Positions 60,013 to 64,000 of a stretch of DNA of 64,000 nucleotides are shown here, in pieces. The stretch comes from Roseateles amylovorans (GTDB lineage: Bacteria; Pseudomonadota; Gammaproteobacteria; Burkholderiales; Burkholderiaceae_C): the NCBI RefSeq assembly GCF_025398155.2, contig NZ_CP104562.2:5146001-5210000 (forward strand). Direction: 5' to 3'. Position 1 is the first letter of the stretch, and every line of letters starts with the position of its first letter. The notes beneath the pieces were generated by a model that was not told the origin of the DNA, made no database searches, and was given only the letters and a program-made list of their open reading frames with translations. The position numbers were made by a program, and so were the translations under genes.

Positions 60013-60489
60013 TCAGCTGGCTTCGCCCATCTGGCTCTGCAGCCAGTTCTGCTCGCCCACCTGGGCGATCAGGTCGATCTGGGTTTCCAGGTGGTCGATG
60101 TGTTCCTCGGTGTCGCTGAGGATTTCTTCCAGCACTTCGCGCGAAACATAGTCACGCACGCTCTCGCAGTAGGCGATGGCTTCCTTGAGCAGCGGGTGGG
60201 AGCCCATCTCGATCTTCAGGTCGCAGTGCTGCACTTCCACCGCGTTCTCGCCGATGTAGAGCTTGCCCAGGTCCTGCAGGTTGGGCAGGCCTTCCAGCAT
60301 CAGGATGCGATCCATCAGCTTGTCGGCATGCTTCATTTCCTCGATGGACTCGGCGTACTCATGCTTGGCCAGGCGCTCGAAGCCCCAGCTCTTGAGCATG
60401 CGGTAGTGCAGGAAATACTGGTTGATCGCGGTGAGCTCGTTCTTCAGCTGCGCGTTCAGATATTCGATGACCTTGGCATCGCCCTTCAT
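60013..60489 (-). CDS. bfr: bacterioferritin
   Basis: A 158-residue heme-containing ferritin that stores iron in a 24-subunit shell. Compared with E. coli Bfr, the ferroxidase ligands Glu18, Glu51, His54, Glu94 and His130 and the heme ligand Met52 are all present. The position of Glu127 is occupied by Thr127 (SDTEEHID), with Glu128 and Glu129 next to it. Tyr25 is conserved. Length and sequence are otherwise typical throughout (EYLNAQLKNELTAINQYFLHYRM at the start). AGGAG lies 6 nt before the ATG. It ends in its own terminator, with bfd downstream and the heme genes divergent upstream. Confidence 0.96.
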   Translation of the reverse strand: MKGDAKVIEYLNAQLKNELTAINQYFLHYRMLKSWGFERLAKHEYAESIEEMKHADKLMDRILMLEGLPNLQDLGKLYIGENAVEVQHCDLKIEMGSHPLLKEAIAYCESVRDYVSREVLEEILSDTEEHIDHLETQIDLIAQVGEQNWLQSQMGEAS

Positions 60490-60679
60490 GTTCTTCTCCT
60501 CAGCGGAAATTCCGGAATGCGCGAATTCTCGTCTTTCCCCAGCCGCCGTGGGGACAAGACCTGACCCGCGCGCTCTGCATGCGAACTGTTCGTAGCCGCA
60601 GTTTGGCGACCCAGCCGGGCGTCGCGTCCAGGGCGATCCCCGTTTCGACCGGGCGATCAGAAGAATTTTCAGGTTTCGG

Positions 60680-60709
60680 TTGATATTGCGAATCGTTCTC
60701 ATCTAAGAT
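60680..60709 (+). promoter_or_regulatory. Fur-box promoter of the heme genes
   Basis: A promoter with -35 TTGATA (60680-60685) and -10 TAAGAT (60704-60709), 18-bp spacer. The 19 bp at 60682-60700 match the Fur consensus GATAATGATAATCATTATC at 14 positions, so Fur-Fe(II) should occlude the promoter. The -10 lies only 6 bp before the hemP ATG, which would give a leaderless mRNA. Confidence 0.7.
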
Positions 60710-60715
60710 GTGGAC

Positions 60716-60946
60716 ATGACTTACCACCCCAACCACACCGAGGCCCTGCCGGCCGCCACGCTGGATCTCAGCGCGCGCGCCACCGTGTCAGGTTCGTCGC
60801 GTCATGAAGCGGCACCCCTGCCCCAGCGTCGGCGCGTGAGCAGCCAGACGTTGCTGGGGAATGAGCGAGAGGTCGAGATCGAGCACGCCGGTCAGCTCTA
60901 CCGGCTGCGGCTGACCTCGCTCGGCAAGCTGATCCTGACCAAATGA
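60716..60946 (+). CDS. hemP: hemin uptake protein HemP
   Basis: A 76-residue member of the HemP/HmuP family, small proteins encoded at the head of heme-uptake operons and needed for full expression of the heme receptor in some species. The conserved C-terminal half reads SSQTLLGNEREVEIEHAGQLYRLRLTSLGKLILTK. The N-terminal 40 residues are variable and probably disordered. The ATG at 60716 is preferred; a GTG two codons earlier overlaps the -10 hexamer. It is followed by the heme receptor gene after about 200 bp on the same strand. Confidence 0.9.
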   Translation: MTYHPNHTEALPAATLDLSARATVSGSSRHEAAPLPQRRRVSSQTLLGNEREVEIEHAGQLYRLRLTSLGKLILTK

Positions 60947-61143
60947 GGGCCCGGCGCTAAGGGCCCGCCACCGCTCCCTGCGGGCGCCACCGCCGCCGCC
61001 AGAGCGCCCAGCGCTGTCGTCATCGACCCGTCTCCAGACCCGACCACCCCACCTTTTCACGCCCATCGGCCCGTCAACCACCGGCCACCCGCACCAGCCC
61101 GCGAAGCGCCAGCCCGTGCGAGATCCTTCAGGACCTCCGCACC

Positions 61144-63411
61144 ATGTCTCTGCGCCAGACACCCGTCGCGCTCGCACTGTCGCTCGCCTTTCCGTTCGCC
61201 GCGCCGTTGGCGCTGATGCCCTCGGCGCATGCCCAAGGCCAGTCGGTCACGGGCACGTCCGCCACCGCTGCGGTGACCGCATCCGCCAGCAGTGCGAGCG
61301 CAACACCGACACCAACACCCGCCCAGCTCGGTGAACTCACCGTCAGCGCCACGCGCACCGAGCGGGCAGCGGCATCCGTCCCGAACACCGTCACCGTGAT
61401 CCCGCGTCGGGAACTGGACCGCCGCGATGCGCGCGACCTCAAGGATCTGCTCGCCGATGAAGTCGACCTCGCCGTCAAGGCGGTGACGCCACGCTTCACC
61501 GCAGCGGGCGCTTCCACCGGCCGGGCCGGCAACGAGGGCATCAACATCCGCGGCCTGGAAGGCAACCGGGTGCTGATGATGGTGGACGGCATCCGCGTGC
61601 CGCAGAGCTTTGCCTTCGGCGCTTTCGCCAGCGGCCGAGCCGACTTCGTCGATCTGGACAGCCTCTCCAGCGCCGAGGTGCTGCGTGGTCCGACCTCCAC
61701 CTCCTACGGCAGCGACGGCCTGGCCGGCGCGCTGATGCTGCGCACCCTGTCGCCGGAGGACCTGCTCAAGGACGGCAAGACCTTCGCCGGCTACGGCCGC
61801 ATCGGCCTGCGCACGGTGGACGATTCCAAGGACGCGAGCGCCGCCGTCGCTTTCAGCAGCGGTGACTGGAGCAGCCTGGTTCAGGCCTCGGTGCGCCGCG
61901 GTCACGAGACCGAGACCCGCGGCGACAACGGCGCGGCCAACGCCAACCGCACGAAGGCCAATCCGACCGACATCGACACCCACAGCGTGATGGCCAAGGT
62001 CGGCTACCGCCTCAACGCCCAGCACCGTCTGATGGGCACGGCGGAATACCGCGAGCGCAAGACCGACACCAACGTGCTGAGCGCGGTGACCGCGCCCCCG
62101 GCGTCCGGCAGCCTAGCCTCCACCGCCGTGCTCGGCCTGGACGCCCACGACAAGATGGACCGCACCCGCCTGTCGCTGGAACATCGCTACGAGGACCTCA
62201 ATGCCAGCTGGATCCAGCAGGTCACCACCCAGGTCTATGTGCAGGACAGCGAGACCCGGCAGGTCGCCTACGAGGATCGCAACACCGCGGCCGACCGCAC
62301 CCGCATCGGCCATTACAAGGAACACCTGATCGGCCTGAGCACCCAGGCGCAGACGCAGCTGTCCAACCAGCGACTGAGCTACGGGCTGGACGTGAGCCGC
62401 AACCGGATCGAGGGCCTGCGCGACGGCACGGTGCCACCGGCCGGCGAGACCTTCCCCAACAAGCCCTTCCCCGACACCGACTACGACCTGGCCGGGGCCT
62501 ACCTGCAGGACGAGATCGAGGTCGGCAACCTCAGCCTCATTCCCGCGCTGCGGTATGAGCGCTACAAGCTCTCGCCCAAAGCCTCGGGCTACAGCAGCGC
62601 GGTGACATCGCTGTCCGACAGCGCGGTCACGCCGCGCCTGGGTGCGGTGTGGCGCGTCTCGGCCAACCTGCAGCCGTATGTGCAGTGGGCCCAGGGCTTC
62701 CGGGCGCCGACGCCGGACCAGGTCAACAACGGCTTTGCCAATCCCGCCCAGGGCTACCGCAGCGAAGGCAATCCCAACCTGAAGGCGGAACATGCCAACA
62801 GCTGGGAGATCGGCCTGCGCGGCAAATGGACGGACGGCCTGCGCTGGCAGCTCAGTGCCTACGACAACCGCTACCGGGACTTCATCAGCCAGGAGGTGGT
62901 CAGCGGCGCAGGCACCCCCGCCAATCCGCTGGTCTTCCAGTACGTCAACCTGAGCCAGGCCCGCATCAAGGGTGTGGAGGCGCGCGCCGTCTGGGACATC
63001 ACCTCGGGCCTGAGCGTGAAGGCCGCCGTGGCCAAGGCACGCGGGCACAGCATCGAAAACGGCGTGGAGACGCCGCTGGATTCCATCCAGCCGCTGCGCG
63101 CCACGCTGGGCGTGAGCTATGAGGTGGGCGACTGGTCGCTGCAAGGCAGTTGGCTGCACAGCAACGGCAAGAAGGCCTCGGACATCAGCACCGCCACCTA
63201 CTTCGCGCCGGGCAAGTACGACGTGATCGATGTCGGCGGCGGCTACCGCATCAACAAGACGCTGCGCCTGTCGGCCGCTGTCACCAACCTCTTCGACAAG
63301 AAGTACTGGCGCTGGAGCGACGTCAGCGGCATCGCTGCCAACAGCAATGTGCTGGACGGCTACACCGCGCCCGGCCGCGCGCTGCAGGTCTCGCTGCGCG
63401 CTGATTTCTGA
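61144..63411 (+). CDS. TonB-dependent heme/hemoglobin receptor
   Basis: A 755-residue outer-membrane receptor of the heme/hemoglobin type (HmuR/BhuR-like). A signal peptide ends at HAQ (about residue 31), and a Thr/Ser/Ala-rich linker precedes the TonB box region GELTVSATRTER. The plug has INIRGLEGNRVLMMVDGIRVPQSF and AEVLRGPTSTSYGSDGLAGA. The barrel contains the heme-receptor FRAP and NPNL boxes in WAQGFRAPTPDQVNN and GNPNLKAEHANSWEIG, with the expected His residues in the region between plug and barrel. It ends in Phe. hemP upstream and hmuS downstream confirm the role. Confidence 0.94.
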   Translation: MSLRQTPVALALSLAFPFAAPLALMPSAHAQGQSVTGTSATAAVTASASSASATPTPTPAQLGELTVSATRTERAAASVPNTVTVIPRRELDRRDARDLKDLLADEVDLAVKAVTPRFTAAGASTGRAGNEGINIRGLEGNRVLMMVDGIRVPQSFAFGAFASGRADFVDLDSLSSAEVLRGPTSTSYGSDGLAGALMLRTLSPEDLLKDGKTFAGYGRIGLRTVDDSKDASAAVAFSSGDWSSLVQASVRRGHETETRGDNGAANANRTKANPTDIDTHSVMAKVGYRLNAQHRLMGTAEYRERKTDTNVLSAVTAPPASGSLASTAVLGLDAHDKMDRTRLSLEHRYEDLNASWIQQVTTQVYVQDSETRQVAYEDRNTAADRTRIGHYKEHLIGLSTQAQTQLSNQRLSYGLDVSRNRIEGLRDGTVPPAGETFPNKPFPDTDYDLAGAYLQDEIEVGNLSLIPALRYERYKLSPKASGYSSAVTSLSDSAVTPRLGAVWRVSANLQPYVQWAQGFRAPTPDQVNNGFANPAQGYRSEGNPNLKAEHANSWEIGLRGKWTDGLRWQLSAYDNRYRDFISQEVVSGAGTPANPLVFQYVNLSQARIKGVEARAVWDITSGLSVKAAVAKARGHSIENGVETPLDSIQPLRATLGVSYEVGDWSLQGSWLHSNGKKASDISTATYFAPGKYDVIDVGGGYRINKTLRLSAAVTNLFDKKYWRWSDVSGIAANSNVLDGYTAPGRALQVSLRADF

Positions 63412-63440
63412 CCTCGCCTTTCATTCAGCCAGGAGCCTCC

Positions 63441-64000
63441 ATGCAAGCCAGCTACACCCAACTGCGTCAAGCCTTCGCCTCGGCGCGTGAGGAGCGACGG
63501 GCGCGTCACCGCGACATCGCCACCGACCTCCGCATCTCCGAAGGCGAGTTGCTCGCCGCCCATGTCGGCGATTTCTCGGACGACGAATCGCCGCTGCGCG
63601 CCCGCCGCCTGCGCGCCGACTGGCAGGACCTCATCGCCGCGCTGGAGCCACTGGGCCCGGTGATGGCCCTGACCCGCAACGAGTCCTGCGTGCACGAGAA
63701 AGTCGGCGTCTATCGCGAGGTGAGCGCGCAGGGACCGCAGCGCCAGGTGGGCCTGGTGCTGGGCGGCGCGATCGATCTGCGGGTGTTCTACAGCCACTGG
63801 CGACACGGCTTCGCACTGACCGAGCGCCTGGCCGATGGCGCGCTGCAGCGCAGCCTGCAGTTCTTCGATGCCGCCGGCCAGGCCATCCACAAGGTCTTCC
63901 TGCGACCGGACAGCGATCTGGCGGCCTATGAGGCGCTGGTGCTGAACTTCCTGTCCGACGACCAACATCCCGGCCTCGTCGCAGATGCGGCCTGGGAGGA
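63441..64000 (+). CDS. hmuS: hemin-degrading factor HmuS/ChuX-like, partial
   Basis: The first 186 codons of a cytoplasmic heme-binding and heme-degrading factor of the HemS/HmuS family; the gene runs off the window. The N-terminus MQASYTQLRQAF and RARDIA-type helices, LRISEGELLAAHVG, LGPVMALTRNESCVHEKVG and the repeat-1 core VGLVLGGAIDLRVFYSHWRHGFAL are characteristic. AGGAG lies 5 nt before the ATG, 29 bp after the receptor stop. It would take heme delivered through the receptor and periplasm and liberate iron. The ABC transporter genes hmuTUV would be expected to the right. Confidence 0.9.
   Translation, partial: MQASYTQLRQAFASAREERRARHRDIATDLRISEGELLAAHVGDFSDDESPLRARRLRADWQDLIAALEPLGPVMALTRNESCVHEKVGVYREVSAQGPQRQVGLVLGGAIDLRVFYSHWRHGFALTERLADGALQRSLQFFDAAGQAIHKVFLRPDSDLAAYEALVLNFLSDDQHPGLVADAAWE

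Overview
The window is high-GC DNA (roughly two thirds G+C by eye) from a free-living betaproteobacterium, most likely a Burkholderiales member of the Roseateles/Mitsuaria/Rubrivivax type. The basis is the gene families present: tripartite tricarboxylate (Bug/TctC) receptors, a long DUF3683-FAD-FeS oxidase, a hemP-heme receptor-hmuS cluster, xanthine dehydrogenase beside guanine deaminase, and a pectin module. I see no rRNA, tRNA, insertion sequence, prophage or CRISPR array. The genus is inferred, not shown.

Layout. (1) 1-2.5 kb: mostly non-coding, but with a near-perfect LexA (SOS) box placed between the -35 and -10 of a promoter, a 12-bp GNRA-capped leader hairpin, a 36-codon hydrophobic peptide gene and a strong terminator. 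A YoaK/DUF1275 membrane protein follows. (2) 2.5-8.4 kb: a TonB-dependent receptor of unknown substrate, a cold-shock-domain membrane protein and a secreted S9 peptidase. (3) 8.6-15.1 kb: purine catabolism, with a LysR-guaD pair divergent from xdhA-xdhB. (4) 15.2-18.1 kb: a HigBA toxin-antitoxin pair, an HDOD protein and a Crp/Fnr-type regulator. (5) 18.3-28.5 kb: a D-glucarate utilisation cluster on the minus strand (gudD, garL, garR, ttuD, two Bug receptors), with an MFS transporter and a FadR-type GntR regulator. Together these would convert D-glucarate to 2-phosphoglycerate and pyruvate. (6) 28.9-43.5 kb: a nearly complete pectin module. It has a KdgR-like IclR regulator, a fused pectinesterase-pectate lyase, oligogalacturonide lyase, the TogMNAB transporter, KduD, KduI, KdgF and a large TonB-dependent receptor. 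A good KdgR box lies between the divergent kduI and kdgF. (7) 43.7-48.2 kb: an orphan MqsA-type antitoxin and a 1306-residue FAD/Fe-S oxidase. (8) 48.7-54.3 kb: ugpBAEC plus ugpQ for glycerol-3-phosphate and glycerophosphodiester use. (9) 54.3-59.1 kb: a GNAT acetyltransferase, an MFS exporter, a gamma-glutamyltransferase-family enzyme and a small lysine/alanine-rich exported protein. (10) 59.5-64 kb: iron and heme genes, namely bfd, bfr, hemP behind a Fur box, a heme receptor and the start of hmuS, which runs off the window.

Overall the window encodes plant-polymer use (pectin, glucarate), purine and phosphodiester scavenging, and iron handling. Its spacers also carry many unrelated short tandem arrays of 6-13 bp. 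The most promising unexplained element is the SOS-controlled small hydrophobic peptide locus at 314-575.
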